From NCBI GenBank assembly GCA_036426205.1, contig CM071570.1, positions 57,698,976 to 57,762,975 of the forward strand: a stretch of DNA of 64,000 bases, read 5' to 3'. Position numbers and translations under genes: made by a program. This stretch comes from Ascaphus truei (Eukaryota; Chordata; Amphibia; Anura; Ascaphidae). Shown here one piece after another: positions 12,538-24,628 of the stretch. How positions within the stretch are numbered: position 1 is the first letter of the stretch; each line of letters starts with the position of its first letter. The notes beneath the pieces are model-generated. The model had not been told where the DNA came from and did not search any database. It saw only the letters and a list, made by a program, of their open reading frames with translations.

Positions 12538-13147
12538 TTCTTTTTGCTGATTAAACTTACTATATTGAAGCCCGTATGCCTGGATTTTGCCTTCTACTAC
12601 TGAAAAAGGATCACACCTGAGGTACCCTGAGAAATAGGATAATGGTTAGGCAAAGTATGTTTAAATGAGTCACATCTTACACTTCCTAAAATAATTTCCT
12701 GAAGAACTACAGTATATAGAGTTGATAAGCCTGAGGAACCCAGAGACTGGAACAGTATAGTGTGTTAGACCCAACAGGGCTAGAACACACAACCGCTACT
12801 TTTCTAGGCAGAAGCTCTAGCGGTGCGAGCTGAACCAGGCATTGGGGCCTATTCTAGTAGCCTTGATGAGTTTGCTGCTATCGCGCAAGGTTTGGCATGT
12901 TCTCGCTGAATGGTTTGTCAGTTGAGTTATCACGGTGTTCAGAAAGAATCTCAACCTCTCTCCAGCCGAGCGGCAGAAAAATGCCAATCCAAACGGGACA
13001 GCAGCGATGAGATCTAAGCCTCACTCAAAGGTCTCCCCTGTATGATCTGGCTGCCAAGCTGCACAGAGAGAGCTGCCTCTCCCTGCAGATATCTCGCAAG
13101 CGATCAAAGTGTTTTTATAAAAAATGTGATACTAGTGTAGGTGAGCA

Positions 13148-13385
13148 GAGGGTCTCCAGAGCAGAACCACATTGATTTCAGGTCCAGGGACCCCCTGCTT
13201 CCTGAGATACAGGCCCAGATATGGGGTGCCAGTTTCTCCTATGCATTTAAATCTCCCGGTCATGTGACGCAGGACATTTAAACATTGCATGGGGATACCG
13301 GCACCACATAACGGGGCCTGTATCTCGGGAAGCAGGGGGTCCCTGGACCTAAAATCAACACGGTTCTGCTCCGGAGACAACCTGC
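13148..13385. repeat. Hairpin-type repeat (copy 2)
   Basis: Imperfect palindrome with outer arms GGTCTCCAGAGCAGAACC and the complement of GGTTCTGCTCCGGAGACAA, and inner arms CCCCCTGCTTCCTGAGATAC versus GTATCTCGGGAAGCAGGGGG. Homologous to 8545-8790. Confidence 0.8.
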
Positions 13386-13989
13386 TCACGCACACTAGTA
13401 TTAAAATAAAAACAGGCGCATTACCTTAGCAGCTGTCCGCGAAGGCAATAAAAGGGTTAAATTTGAATAGCCTGTTTATTGGGGGCATAGGGGGTGGATG
13501 AAGGGGATAGTAGCCCCAGGGTGGGTGGTTAGGCCTGCCGGTAAGGTTGCGGGAGGAGTTAACTCCTTCACTACCATAGCAGTGGGAACCGCTATTGTAA
13601 TGAAGGGGTTATCCAGTCCTGCTACCCATTCGGTAGGCGTAAACACCCACCCTTGGGGCAACTAACCCCTTGACCCAATCCCTTTACCCCCAATAAACAT
13701 TAAAAAACACAACAACCCTAATACCCACCTCCTCTACCCTAAACAACACCCCCAACACATACAGTACAGTAATGGGCACAATTACTATTATCAAGATATG
13801 GATAATTGCTCAATTGCCCATTCAAAATAAAACATTAGCCAGCCAGCTTAAATAAAGTAAGTAAAACGCACTTACCAGTGCCAGGATGAAGGCGGTCCTC
13901 ATTGTCATCCTTTGTGTCCATGTCCTCTGTTGGCAGTTACAGAACAATAAAAAATAAACAAACTAAAAAGCCTAAACAAGACATCAATA

Positions 13990-14430
13990 ACATTAATCCA
14001 ACACCAAAACACTCGCTAGCCGCTAAGGTAATGAAACTGCCTGTAAATGCATTTTTACTACATGAGTTTGATGCTGGGGTTCTCCGGTGCTGGTATTAAT
14101 GTGTATCAGCTATGGAGACTATCAAACCGATCCAGGAAAAATGCATTTTTTTTTCTAAGTCCCTCTCTTTTGCTGGCGAGAAGAATCTTTGATAAAATCG
14201 CATTTCCAGAGCCCCGATGAGATTATCGAGGCTACTAGAATTGCATGATTTTTTAAAAGTGTGAGTTTGGACTTCTCGCCAGCTCCCACACGATGTGTTT
14301 GGCCATGAGCCAGAAATCGCGAGAAAATGCATTCCCCGCACGATTTAACCAACTCATCAGGGCTTTCTGAATAGCTACCTTGCAAAATGTTGCAAGAACA
14401 GCTCAAAATCCTCGATGAGTTGGTTATCGA
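13990..14430. repeat. Interspersed repeat shared with 52640-53040
   Basis: Both copies begin near CCGCTA(A/T)GGTAATGAA and share TGTAAATGCATTTTTA, a GATATCAGCT-type word and AATGCATTTTTTTTCTAAGTCC. They then diverge. Non-coding. Confidence 0.7.
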
Positions 14431-14452
14431 AGCTATTAGAATAGGCCCTATT

Positions 14453-14761
14453 GTATCTGTCTACAAGCAAAACTCCAAGGTATATATTTTTGTTGACTGT
14501 AACTTTGAAAGGACTTCAAGCACAAAGTTGCCAGGTGAGATAAAATAAAGCACAGGTTTTCTGACAAACACACGTAAAAACAAGGGAAAGCACAGCAAAT
14601 AAAGCAGATGCAGAGATAAAGTGATATAACAAAGTGACCTGGTGACTTGAGTAAGTACTTCAATCTTATAAATCTTAAAGACAGTGGACCATATTTACAA
14701 AGCAGTGTTTTGAACAAATCACCTCTGCTGCTGAAAGACATTACAGTCTATTCAAATAAAT
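14453..14761. other. Nothing recognised
   Basis: Short AT-rich spacer between the TIR element and the inverted PLE-type terminal repeat. Confidence 0.4.
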
Positions 14762-15010
14762 GCACAGAAGAAAGAAAAAGGCATTCGGAGCAGCAGCAGG
14801 TAAACCGGCAATGATTGGTAGATGAACCCAAAGTCAGAATAGGGGCTTTATTGGTACACACAGATAAAACAGGCAAAAACCATGTCCCCACTCTAATTAT
14901 TTCACGCCGCAAGGGCGCTTAATCTAGGGTAGGGAGTCATGGCGTGAACAGACTTTTAAAAGACAAAAAAGCCTGCAAAATCACGGGTGCATATAATTAA
15001 TTAAAATCAA
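14762..15010 (-). mobile_element. PLE-type terminal repeat (left inverted copy)
   Basis: Reverse complement of 26405-26655, with shared words such as GGTAGATGAACCCA, GGCTTTATTGGTACACACA and TTTTAAAAGACAAAAAAG. It carries a hammerhead-like core on the minus strand at about 14893-14926 (AAGCGCC...GGCGTGAAA). The first core box is decayed to ATTAA. Read as a PLE pseudo-LTR fragment. Confidence 0.6.
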
Positions 15011-15389
15011 AATACATAAGCAGCAACCAATCGTCATCACGTGGGTGTTAACCCCTCGGATTCAACATGTTAAAAAACATGGTGAGTAAATCAACTGATG
15101 GTAATACATTTATAAGGTATCTATTCTTAAAAAGAAATTATATGACAGACCAAGGCAAAGTCTCAAACTCAAATTCACAAAATACTAATAATATATGATA
15201 TGATAGAGTTAATCAGTGAAGAATATTTCACCCCAATGGAACATTGGCCATTCAGAGACTTGGCTGACACAGATCATATTTATAGATACTACTGTATGTA
15301 CCCAGTTGAAGTACTGTATCTACCAAGTATACAATGTATAAACAAAACAAATCCTATTAATCTAACCTGGGAACAATGTATCTTGTTTA
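15011..15389. other. AT-rich spacer, nothing recognised
   Basis: AT-rich sequence up to the abrupt start of the GC-rich block near 15390. No gene or element end was identified. Confidence 0.4.
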
Positions 15390-16190
15390 CAGAAAGCGAC
15401 CCCCCCCCCAGCCCCCTTCAGGAGGGGGGGTGGGGTGGGGGGGGTTCATGACCGGGGCGGGGGGGCCGGCCTTCCCCCCCCTTGGCCCGCCCCTGCATCG
15501 CCCTCCCCTGCCCAGGGGAGGGCATCACGTGGCCTCTTAAGGCCAAGCTGGTGGGGGGCAAGTCCTCTTTGCCTCCCGCCAGCGAATTCAGAAGGATCCA
15601 GTGGATCTCTCCCGCACTCCCTGGACTTCGGCCAATGTGAGTTTTTATTCCCCGGGGTGGGGGGCCCTCCTTCTCCGTTTGAGAGCGCTTTTCCTGTTGG
15701 GAGCGCGCAGCGCGGGGGGACCCCCCCCCCCCCCTTCCTCCTTCTCAGGAGGATAGTGCGTGGGGCGTGGCGGACGCCGGGGATTCGATCCCCTCCCGCC
15801 CGGCGGGGAATAGTGGGTCGGGCCAGGGGTTTGGGTGCGTGGAGAGGGGGGCTGGCGGAGGCACGCGTCGCAGTGCGTGAGGCCCAGGGTGATAATCCTG
15901 GGCCAGGCAATAGGCGCGACCCGTGCAAGCAGGGCGGGTAGGGACGGGCCGGAGCCCCGTGCGGAAGGTTTGGGGAGCAGGCATACGGGAGGCGGGCTGC
16001 CCCCCCTCTTTCCTACCGGTGCCTCGGTTTCTCCCGCAGCCGTGGGGGCTAACGGCTCGCGCTACCACGTGGAATGGATAGGAGCACGCGGTGGGGGGGG
16101 AGGGGGGGAGTGGAGCGAGCCAGCCATGCAGCGGGAGAGGCGGGCTGCCCTCGCGGTTCCCCTCCCATCCCCTTCGTTCAGGGGGATTTG
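15390..16190 (+). other. GC-rich 5' part of the DIRS block
   Basis: Very GC-rich with long C and G runs (15400-15450, 15720-15734). Overlapping frames on both strands here are explained by the low stop-codon density of GC-rich DNA, not by coding. It probably corresponds to the leader or terminal region of the element. Confidence 0.4.
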
Positions 16191-17130
16191 AAAAATAAAA
16201 AAATAAGCAGGGTATATATGTATGTGGTATATGTGTGGAGAGTATGTATAAGTATATAGGAATAGATTATGTGGGCATGCAGGGGTATGTATATGTAGAT
16301 GGGTGGACACACATGCATGTATGCCTCTGGGGGATAAGTATATATTATATATAATATTATAATATATATCTATTATATATTAATGTGCGTTTGCACATAT
16401 GTATATGGATCGTTATTAGATGTGTTATATATATGTATATGGATGTATGTATGTACACATATTTATGGGTGGGATATGTACATGGGTATTTATATATGTG
16501 TGTAGGTGGTATACGGTATATATATATACATGCATATGTATTTATAGGTGGGCGCTTTATATATATATATATATATAGACATAGGTATGTGTCTGGGGGT
16601 GTAGGGTTCACAGATAAAGATGGTAGGTAGATGCATGTATATATGATGGTAGAGGCATGTATAGGTATGTATACGGGCATTTATGTACATGGGGCGTAGA
16701 CGGTTGTTACAATGTTGTGTATTGTGCGCCCCATATGTATATTTATGTATATATGGGTGTATGTGTACACGTGTACGCGTGTGTATCTATGGTGTGGTTG
16801 TAGAGAGATGCGTACATATGGGTTTGTGATCATAGTTGTATATATGGTGTAGAGATGCAGTTATGTGTATACATATGGGTTTGTGATTCATAGTTGTATT
16901 ATAGGTGTAGAGATGCAGTTATGTGTGTGCATATGGGTTGGGATATGGGGGCACACGGGGAGGTATATACAATACACGTGGACATGGGTATATGTAAATA
17001 TCGCACGCGCGGCGTATGATCAATAGGGGATAGGGGGGTTGTTAGTTGTAAGATGTGGTTATGTGGTGGTATAGGGGTGGCTGGATAGGCGGGGAGATCG
17101 GCAATAAGCTGGGCGTGGCTTGTATACTGG
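16191..17130. repeat. TG/TA-rich low-complexity tract
   Basis: About 0.9 kb of imperfect TATATG/GTATG-type sequence on the plus strand, with repeated GTGTAGAGATGCAGTTATGTG words near 16850-16930. It separates the GC-rich 5' block from the gag region. No coding potential. Confidence 0.8.
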
Positions 17131-17151
17131 GGCACAGCTAAACATGGGTTC

Positions 17152-17178
17152 AAAAAAAAAAAAAAAAAAAAAAAAAAA
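17152..17178 (+). repeat. Poly(A) run of 27
   Basis: Uninterrupted A run. It could be the tail of a retroposed insert inside the DIRS block, but no matching element body was recognised upstream. Confidence 0.9.
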
Positions 17179-17399
17179 TTCTGGTTTCCCCCTTTCCAAG
17201 CGCACAATAGGATTCACCGCTCTGATGTTAACCGTGGCATGTCTTATCTTCAGTGGTGATCTTCGTTCTCCCCCTATTGGAAGCTGTGTCTGTGTGGGGG
17301 CTGGTAGCGGCGATAGGCTTAGAACAGCTTGGCAAGCGACACACGCAGCTCTTGAATAGCTCAGGGCCCAGCTAAGCACCGGAAGTTAATCGAGAATCC

Positions 17400-19400
17400 C
17401 CCACACAGCAGATGGCACGATGGCAGAGAGCAGTTTCGCCTTCTTCAAGCCGAGGCGGGAAAACCATGACGAGGCATGGTTGGATCGGCGGCTGCAGGCG
17501 TGTTGTTCTCTGCGAAACAGCCGACTGGCACCTGGCCCTTAAGGCTGCTCCCGCGGGAAGGGGAAGCAGAGGGCGCTGCAGCACACACGGTCAGGCGGGA
17601 GCACTCCAGGCAGCATGGGATAGAACAGGCGACGAGCAGAGAGGCCGCGGGGCTCCACAGGAAGGGAGCGCGGAGGGTTCTGCAGTGCAAGGCGGCAGCG
17701 CGATTTTCAGCATCAGCACACGAAGTCCCTTGCACGTAAGCGGGCGGGCTAACGGGGTGGCACAAGAGATCGAGGCAGGCAAGTCAACAGGGACAGCGAC
17801 GGGTCTAGCGAGGTGGGGAGGAGGAACGTCGACCGCTGGGACGAGGAAACGGCGGATCGGCGCGCAAGTCGGCCCGCCAAGGAGGGGGGCGGCGACTTCC
17901 AGCCACCTTGTGACGCAGAACAGGGCGTTCACGGCACGCCAAAGGCCGCCACGCGTTGCTGCACGCAGGGCGGTGTCACAGTCAGGATTTGCCTGCAGAG
18001 TCGGCAGGGCCAAGGAGACCAAACGGTCCAACGCAACCGGTTGGTGCCAATGGGTTTCGGAGAGCAGAGAACCCAGCATGGTTCGACTACGTGGGCGGGC
18101 TGGCATCGGGGCGGAGGGGAACAGTCGCTGCCCAGGTCTTTCCTCACGGGAAGCCAACGGATGGGTAAGAAACCTGCGCTGGCATTAAAGATGAGGGAGG
18201 CTGGCACTGCGCGCGAGAAGAAACGAACGCTGTTTAGGTGGTTGGATTGAATGGCAGGGGTAGGGTGGTACGCAAGAGCAGAGGGCACAGGGCGCTGAGG
18301 CGGCGCTGGGTAGGGACAGTTCAGGGGGTGAGCAGGGCGTAAGGCAGGCAGCGCCAGGGCCATCCCTGGACCATCAAAAGCTTAGTGCAAGGGGGAAGGA
18401 GAACTATCACGGCAGCCTTGGTATGCATGCTGAAGGCTTTGGAGCACAGGGTCATTCCTTCGGTCTGGGCAGGACTTCAAAGGGGGCAGTGAGGCAGGCG
18501 CAGCGTTAGGAGTTGAGCTGCAGGGGGGGGTGCACATCGGCGACGGGGGCCAAGCGGCATCAAACCTCGCCACGGCAGCCTTCAGCCCGATCCCGGTGTC
18601 TCCATCTAGGCCGGGGCCGCGGCACCGTGGTTCAAAAAATGAAGCCGGGGTCCCGGGTCATTAGCTCCCAGCCATAGCGACCCGGTGTCTCCTCTCACGG
18701 CCGGGGGTCACAGAGGCCGCTTTCAACACCAAAGGTAGCGCTTCGCGGCAGGGGCTTTTTCACGCCAACATGTAGCATCACTAATGAGTTGGGCAACACA
18801 TTAACTAAGGAAGAGAAAAGGAGGACTATTTTGGCGGGGGATTTTTGTGGAAAATCACTATCACTACTACCCATTACAGGGAAGCGCTGGGCGATCTGAT
18901 AAGAAAGGGGGGAGGGGGAGGAGGAAGAAGACGACGTCGAGAAGCGTCTCTTCCCGCGCACCTACGCCAATTTGGGCTCCGTTGTTAGAATATTAGCCGC
19001 AGTAATCGGGGAGAGAAGTCTCCCCACTATGTTCGATGCTTTTTTAAATACGAGGATATGATAGGGGAAGCCCATCATGAGGACACGGGGGTAAGGGTTT
19101 GGTGGGTTTATGACGAGAGGTTTTGGGTAGCAGAGAAGAGGCAGCGCACAAGGGAAATCATGGGGACATGAAAGAGACAGACCTATGGATCGACTAATTG
19201 GCCTATCACGACAGGTCGACGCCCTTTCAGAGAGGAGCGGAGGCGGGACGCCGCTTCCGCGAACACAGACAAACAGGGCAATACCCGCCAGAAGTGTGCT
19301 GGCCTTTAACGACAAGGGTGGGTGCACATATGCAAACTGTCTTTTCAAGCACGAATGCATCAACTTGTGGAGGGGCCCATCCGCGGCACAAAATGTTTTA
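17400..19400 (+). pseudogene. DIRS gag-like ORF remnant
   Basis: The N-terminal two-thirds (17400-18740) is GC-rich and low complexity and is assigned by position only. From about 18770 three frames together spell DIRS gag features: a SLxNELGNxx-like start, a GDFVDIFSLLP-type motif (about 18835-18880), an RTYANWAPLLEY-like stretch (about 18962) and a WVYDERF-like segment. At 19297-19400 follows a zinc-finger remnant with the order CW-FN, C-TYANC, FKHEC, CGGAHP. This finger closes Gag in DIRS elements and probably binds RNA. At least four frameshifts and several stops make it non-functional. The longest open frame here (258 codons from 17412) is not supported as a protein. Confidence 0.65.
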
Positions 19401-19449
19401 AGAACAAGGGGCTCGATTCAAAGGGGGGTGGCGGAAGGTGGACAGCAAG

Positions 19450-20400
19450 GCGCCTTCTCCTTCGATAAACGTTCACAATCTGATCCCCTGGCTGAAAAGC
19501 TACCCTAATAGGAGGCGGCCCGGCTGCTTCTAAACGGGTTTTCCGAGGGGTTCAGGATTCCTTTTGTGCACCAGGCGGGGTACCTGGAGTTTGAAAGGAA
19601 TTTAAATCGCCAAGGACCTTCAGCGTAGTGGCAAGGGGAAAAGGTGGGTAGGGATTTGAATTGGGGAGGATGGCGTGGTCGTTCCCTTCGCCTATCCCCT
19701 CTTCCTAACTTGAGGATCTCGCCTCTGGGTGTAGTCCCCAAGAAGGACCCAGGGGGTTCAGGTTAATCCAGCACCTATCCTACCTGAGGGCTCATCGGTA
19801 AAACGATGGCATTGATGGAGAGTCGGGAGTGTGTTGCTCAAGTCAGCTATGCAAGCTTCGATCAGGCAGCAGCCCTAGTGCGGATATGGGTTAGGGGGAT
19901 TTCTGCAAAGGTGCGGATATAGTACCGCCTTTCGCGCTGCCTACAGTGAACCATGAGTGTTTCCACTTGCTGGGTTATGATGGCGGGCTTCAGTACTTTT
20001 GCTACTTGTGCCTCCCCTGGGCTGCGCGCTATGACTTGTTTTTATTTTGAAACTTTTAGCACGTTTCTCGAATGGGTGGTGCGTCACACGGTGAGGCCGC
20101 CGGGTGCATGCATTACTGGAGGATTTCTTTCGTAGGCCCGGCGGATCGAGAAGCTGTGCGCTAGATGGCTATTTGAGTTTACGGGCCATGGCTCGCGAGT
20201 TAGGGGTCCGCTGGCCGACCAAAAACGGTTAGCCCAACAACGTCATCAGCTTCTGGGATCGAGATTGACTCAGCGGGATGGAATACAGGCTCCCGCCAGA
20301 ATAAGCTGGCGACCCTAAAGGAGCTCCTACGACGAGTGAGTTCGGGCCTGAGGAAACCACGTGCGTCATTTTCAATTCTCTGCTGGGCCACCTAGTTTTG
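19450..20400 (+). pseudogene. DIRS reverse transcriptase remnant
   Basis: Frame-by-frame reading gives the vertebrate DIRS RT landmarks in order: a WLKSYPN-like start at about 19485, LRISPLGVVPKK (19709-19746), LIQHLSYxxG, SYASFDQAAALVR (about 19845-19885), a CFYFETFSTFLEWVV run (about 20040-20085) and GIEIDS (about 20255). The expected HYLDDFLFVGP active site reads at 20110-20140 as HYW-RISFVGP, so the catalytic Asp pair is lost. Many single-base indels break the frame. The gene would have copied element RNA into cDNA together with the RNase H that follows. Confidence 0.75.
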
Positions 20401-21260
20401 CAGCGAGGGATCATGCTGTTGGGAGGGTCTTCTGGAGCGTCTAGCGGCGGCCACGCCGGCGTCGGTCAGCGCCCCAACCATTTCATCCGGGCCAACCGGG
20501 GATCCGCGGGATACACAGGTCTGGGAGCGGACGAGGGGGGGCAAATCGAAAAAGGGAGCGAGATGAGAAAGACGAAAATCTTCATGGCCCCCCTGACGGG
20601 TGGCTCCACGGTCAAGGAAACGCTGAGTGAAGCTGTTCAAAGAACGCGGCGGATCGCGTTAGGGGTTGGTTTCGGGGCGATTTAAATATGGAGCAATCGG
20701 TCTGAGATGGATGTGCTTGAGGGCGGTAAATGAGGACCCCACCTTTCCTTCCGCTTCCCCGTCTTGTTTTCCCTCTTCTTCCCTCTCACGCCACGGTCGC
20801 CCGATCTTTTTAATGCGCGGCTTACGTGACTCTCCCTCATCTTCCTTCCCTCTAATGGAACTTCCTTCCGGCTGCGGAAGGAACAAAGTCCCCAGTCCAG
20901 CTCATTAGAAACCTTACGTCCTAGAAGTGTTTCATTGCTGGTGGCGGTTGCGCTGTGTGGGGTCTGACTCGCAAACAGGGAGGTGGTTTCTGGACAGACA
21001 ACAGAGGGGAGGGTTGAAGGTTTCGTGATGTGAATAGCTTTGGTCACGTTCCCCACCGGGTCGTGAAACTCTTTTGCGCTGCTGTCGTCCTCTCATGCTT
21101 GAAATTGACATTCGTTCAGAGCGCGATGTTGCCGGGATTTAATAACATAGCGAGGCTCGCTTGATACCGATTGCAGATGGGAAAGGGCGGAGGGAGTTTA
21201 GGGAAGTTGGCACCAATAGCAGGACAGAAGGGAGGCTTACCATGCCCCAACAGAGTTATG
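20400..21260 (+). pseudogene. DIRS RT connection and RNase H remnant
   Basis: A FACRV-x-PMGRVFW-like segment at about 20400-20440, typical of the DIRS RT/RNase H connection, is followed by a GIRGD-like stretch. After a poorly conserved middle, the RNase H end is recognisable: LPGFNN (about 21128), SRLQMxK and KLAPIAGQxG (about 21175-21240), the DIRS counterpart of HVPGxxNxxADxLSR. The active-site acidic residues cannot be placed with confidence because of indels. Confidence 0.6.
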
Positions 21261-21269
21261 GGCTTTGGG

Positions 21270-22240
21270 ATCCCTGATGGTGACTAACTTAGTGCGAAGC
21301 ATCGGTGGCGTGCAGTGGGGACGTGAAGAGGAACGCATGGAGGGAGGCACGGGAGACTTGGGCTTTCGAAGTGAAGGTGGGGGAACAGTCGGAGAGTGTC
21401 GAAACAATGATGCAATTATGCATTTCCATGTCGCACTGGACGCAGGGACTAGCGGGGAGATCCATAAGCAAAAAGCTGCAGTGGGGTTGTGTCTTTTTTC
21501 CTAAGATGATGAGGGAGAAGTCGGAATACACTAAGGCGTTTGTGGTAAAGAGGGCACCTAAGGGGTTTGTTAAGGGGGGCCCCGAAGAGATTGCAGGAGG
21601 CCGGTGACGCAAGGCTTTTTGGAAGGGCTGGTTTAAGAATGACAGGGTTAGTCTGTTTTTCAGCATTTGAGGCGACTCTTTTTCAGCGCGGCATTTTACA
21701 CTGGCATTCTTTGGCGCATTGCGAGTAGGGGAGAGCTAGTCTGGGTTCTAAGAGGGGGGGAGCGGGGGCCTGCAAGCGGGGACGTGGCCCTCGTTTCAGA
21801 CTCGCAGCTCTTTATTAGGCGGTCCAAAACGGATTAAGAGACCGTATGCGATGTGGGGCGGAGATTGCGGGTCCCCGGGGGGTTCCGCTACCCACGCGTA
21901 GACTGACAATGAAGGAGGACGCGAGGTGGATAGTGTACACAGTGGGGCGCTTGTAGGGCATATTTGGCCTTAACGTCCCGCTCAGAGAGGGCCCTTACTC
22001 ATTCACAAAGCTGACTTTCCGTTATCACCTCCCATGGTACCAGTTCTCACTGGTGTTCCGGGTATGCCTCGACGTTTGGGGATGTAAGGCGGCCCAGTTC
22101 GGGAAATCATAATTAAGGAAGGGTCCACGACTCCGGCCCCGGTCAGCAGAAATAAACTAAGTATCGCCGCTTGGCAGGCACTGTGAGGGACGCGGGGATT
22201 GGCGCAAGGGCAGAAGGTATGATTAAGAGGCACAGGATTG
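21270..22240 (+). pseudogene. DIRS tyrosine recombinase remnant
   Basis: The catalytic-domain entry TLAFFGALRVGELV (21697-21739) contains the box I Arg of tyrosine recombinases. Upstream, about 21480-21570, EYTKAFVVKRAPKGFVKGGP matches the inter-domain segment of DIRS recombinases. Downstream, RRSKTD-like sequence (about 21815-21840), YQFSLVFRVCLDVxGCKAAQFG (about 22035-22105) and a damaged H-x-x-R region (about 22110) follow. The nucleophilic Tyr region near 22170 is degraded. This enzyme would have inserted the circular cDNA without leaving a target-site duplication. Confidence 0.75.
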
Positions 22241-23690
22241 GGCGTGGGGACGTCCAAAAGGTATCGTTCCTACAGGCAGCGCCTTTGTTGGCAGGCGCAG
22301 ACAAGAAAGGGTATAGCCGGTTAGATTCTCTCTATTGGTGAGTGCCAAATAGAACATGGGGTGGAGGAGCGGGAAGGGCAGATAACACGAATCGGAACAA
22401 TCGAAGGGAGAGAAAAAAAAAAAAAAAAAGAAGAGTAAAGAAACGAGAGACTCTTTTTTCTTCACGAGACTTATGTGCTTGAGAAGCATTCCCTTTGACT
22501 GGACCCCTTCTCAACCTGTAGAGAAGCGTATTCAGTCCGGTAGCAGCCTCTTCTATCAACCGTGGCCAGGGCACGTTGCAAGAGGAGCATATGAACGCGG
22601 AAGACGAAAGGGGCTTCACACATCGACGATTTCCACTCGCCCCCCCTCCTCCTTAGAAGTGTGCCGGCTCCGGGCCTTTCCATCCTCTGATGACTCCAGT
22701 CCTTGGTATGCTACTATCTCCCCCCACTCCTTCGCCAGGGGGTATCTCCTTGGCCCTCTTCCCTTTGCGTCCTCCCCCAGCTGCTGAGCCCGCCACATTT
22801 CGGCTGTTGGTTCTGTATCCCGTTGTGATCCCTTCGGGCCAACCCCGGGGCGACCCGCTTCCCCGGCTTCTACTCCCGCGTCGCGGTGGAGGAGGCAACG
22901 ACCCCAGCGACTGAAGGAAATTAGGGGCGGATCCCTTAAGGGAAGGATATCGAGGAGAGAGAGAGTCGAGAGAGTACGAAGTAGGGAGAGTATTATGGTG
23001 GGGGGGAAAGGGGTGAGGGAGGCTTACGCTGGGACCAGTGCTACCGCGGGTCTATTGCGTGCTGGCAAGGGACGAACAGCCACCACAGACTGCTCATCCA
23101 CGCGGGAGGGAAAGAAGGCGGCGGAGGTTTCGCGGACAGTGTTTGAGTAATAAGAGGAACATCAGGAGGGACGTGGACGAGATCAGATGTTCATGCAGCT
23201 GGCCGGCGGCGTGGAACCCGCGAGGGGGAAGGGGGAGCACGTGCGGCCAACCGACAAGGGGGAGGAGAGATGATTGGAAAGGGACCTGAGGCGGTTCCAG
23301 GAAAGGAGAGCCGACGGAAGCACTTGCAGCTCGGGAGGAGGGGGGGGCCGGGGAGACGGAGGCCGGGGAGGCGAGGAGTGCGTGGTACGAGAGCGTGACG
23401 CAGGCGTGAGAGTACTTGGGGGGGGGTTGGTGAGCGGGTCTCTGAGGTAGTAGGGGGTTTATCGTAAGGAAAGGGAAAACAGGTGAATAAGGCGGGAGGA
23501 GGTGATGGTGGGGGAAAGTTTTGTTTGCGCAGTGCGGGGGCGGCTGGGGGAATAAGACACCGGATTTTGGATTTTTGATGAGATAGAGGCAGGGGGTTTG
23601 TTGAGGGCTGATGGAGTACACATGTACAGACAAGGCTGCAGGGCGGATGGGCCGAGATCCGGGAACACTAGGCGTGGCACGGTTCCCCCT
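22240..23690 (+). pseudogene. Possible SGNH/GDSL-type tail domain of the DIRS element
   Basis: At 23591-23632 the translation GLLRADGVHMYRQG resembles the Asp-x-x-His block that closes SGNH hydrolases. Upstream scraps (a GMxW-like word near 22355, and an ERRLIGKDLRRFQ-like run near 23255-23305) fit the preceding blocks only loosely. Some vertebrate DIRS-type proteins are, as far as I recall, followed by such a domain. The interval also contains an A17 run (22412) and a C-rich segment (22640-22900), so inserts are possible. Only the Asp-His block is reasonably clear. Confidence 0.4.
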
Positions 23691-24519
23691 AACTCTAGAG
23701 AACGACCGAAACCCCACCCCCCACAACCACAAAAGGCCGCCCACGTGGGGTAAGCAGGGGTGGGTGGCAGTAGGTTAGAAGGACGCCTTGCGCCACCACC
23801 GGTCCATAGCCGTCGTTGGCCGGCTTAAGCGGGGGTGCAAACGGCCCTATTTGGGCCCGCCCCGTGCAAGGAGAGTGGAAAAGTTATCTCTAAAAGAGGT
23901 GAAGGCTAATGGGAGGACGGGATCTAGCTGAAGATTTGCTGAGGTGGAATTGACCAGGTAAAATCGGTCTTCGTCTATGGGCGCTGCATCGCGAGGTTAC
24001 AGGTGGGTCCAAGAATGCCTTGTGGAGGAGGTTGGCGCATCAGGGCGCACACCACTAGTGCGGGTCCCCGGGGATGCAAGTTGCCGGGTTCCGACAAGAT
24101 GAGCGGCTTATTTGTAGGGCGTAATCCCCACAGCGGGTGGGGAGGTAGTGGTTAGGGATCGCTTTTCAGGTAGAAAAATGGGCAACAGTTGGGGTAGGGG
24201 ATGCTGCCAGGAATCCGATTGTTATGATGCGATAAGGGCGGAATAGAGCGTAGTGGAATTACAATAAGGGGAAGCGAGCTGCGAAGAGGAAAAACAAGGG
24301 GCTACATAGAGTAGAAGGAGAGTCTTTCCCTCTTGGCGCGTGACTTGCGCGATGCGGGAACCCGAGAGACAGGACAATTTGAGACCACCTAAGAAAAGAC
24401 GACGAGTAAAGAACTTCCTTTCCCCCTGGCTCTTGGCCCTCCCCGAGCAGCGCGCTGGTGGCCGCGCTGACCTCCCCTCCCCCCTCAGGGGGAGAGGAAA
24501 GTACACTCTGGCGAGGAGG

Positions 24520-24628
24520 GGCATTGAAACCCTCGTAGTTATAGTACCAAAAAGAAAATAAGCCGCGGACCAATTTTACCTCCAGTTTACCGTTCTCCTG
24601 TCATTTTATTTCGGTTATGTAAGGGGAC
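24520..24628 (+). repeat. Direct repeat, copy 1 (DIRS block 3' part)
   Basis: Shares CCTCGTA, AATTTT-CCTCCAGTTTA, CTCCTGTCAT and ATTTCGGTTATGTA-GGGGAC, in the same order and spacing, with 25745-25850. The offset is about 1.22 kb. The repeat may be an internal complementary or terminal region of the DIRS element. Confidence 0.75.

Larger units (their letters stand above)
12845..14452. mobile_element. 1.6 kb non-autonomous TIR element
   Basis: The left end GGGCCTATTCTAGTAGCCTT is matched in inverted form by the right end (complement of AAGCTATTAGAATAGGCCC). The interior holds the hairpin repeat (13148-13385), the block shared with 7880-8500 and a block shared with 52640-53040. No transposase was seen. 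The GGGCC-type ends suggest a Harbinger-like relative, but superfamily and target-site duplication were not established. Confidence 0.5.

Noticed and set aside
15435..15941. Overlapping 160-168 codon frames on both strands
   Set aside because: They are Pro/Gly/Arg-rich on both strands in C/G homopolymer DNA, which is a composition artefact.
17355..17400. 5S rRNA-like wording (AGCTAAGCACCGGAAG)
   Set aside because: Only a few bases resemble 5S internal sequence and no box A/IE/C arrangement follows.
17412..18188. 258-codon open frame on the plus strand in the GC-rich block
   Set aside because: Opposite-strand frames of similar length overlap it and the composition is Gly/Arg/Ala-rich. Low stop frequency in GC-rich DNA explains it; no domain is visible.
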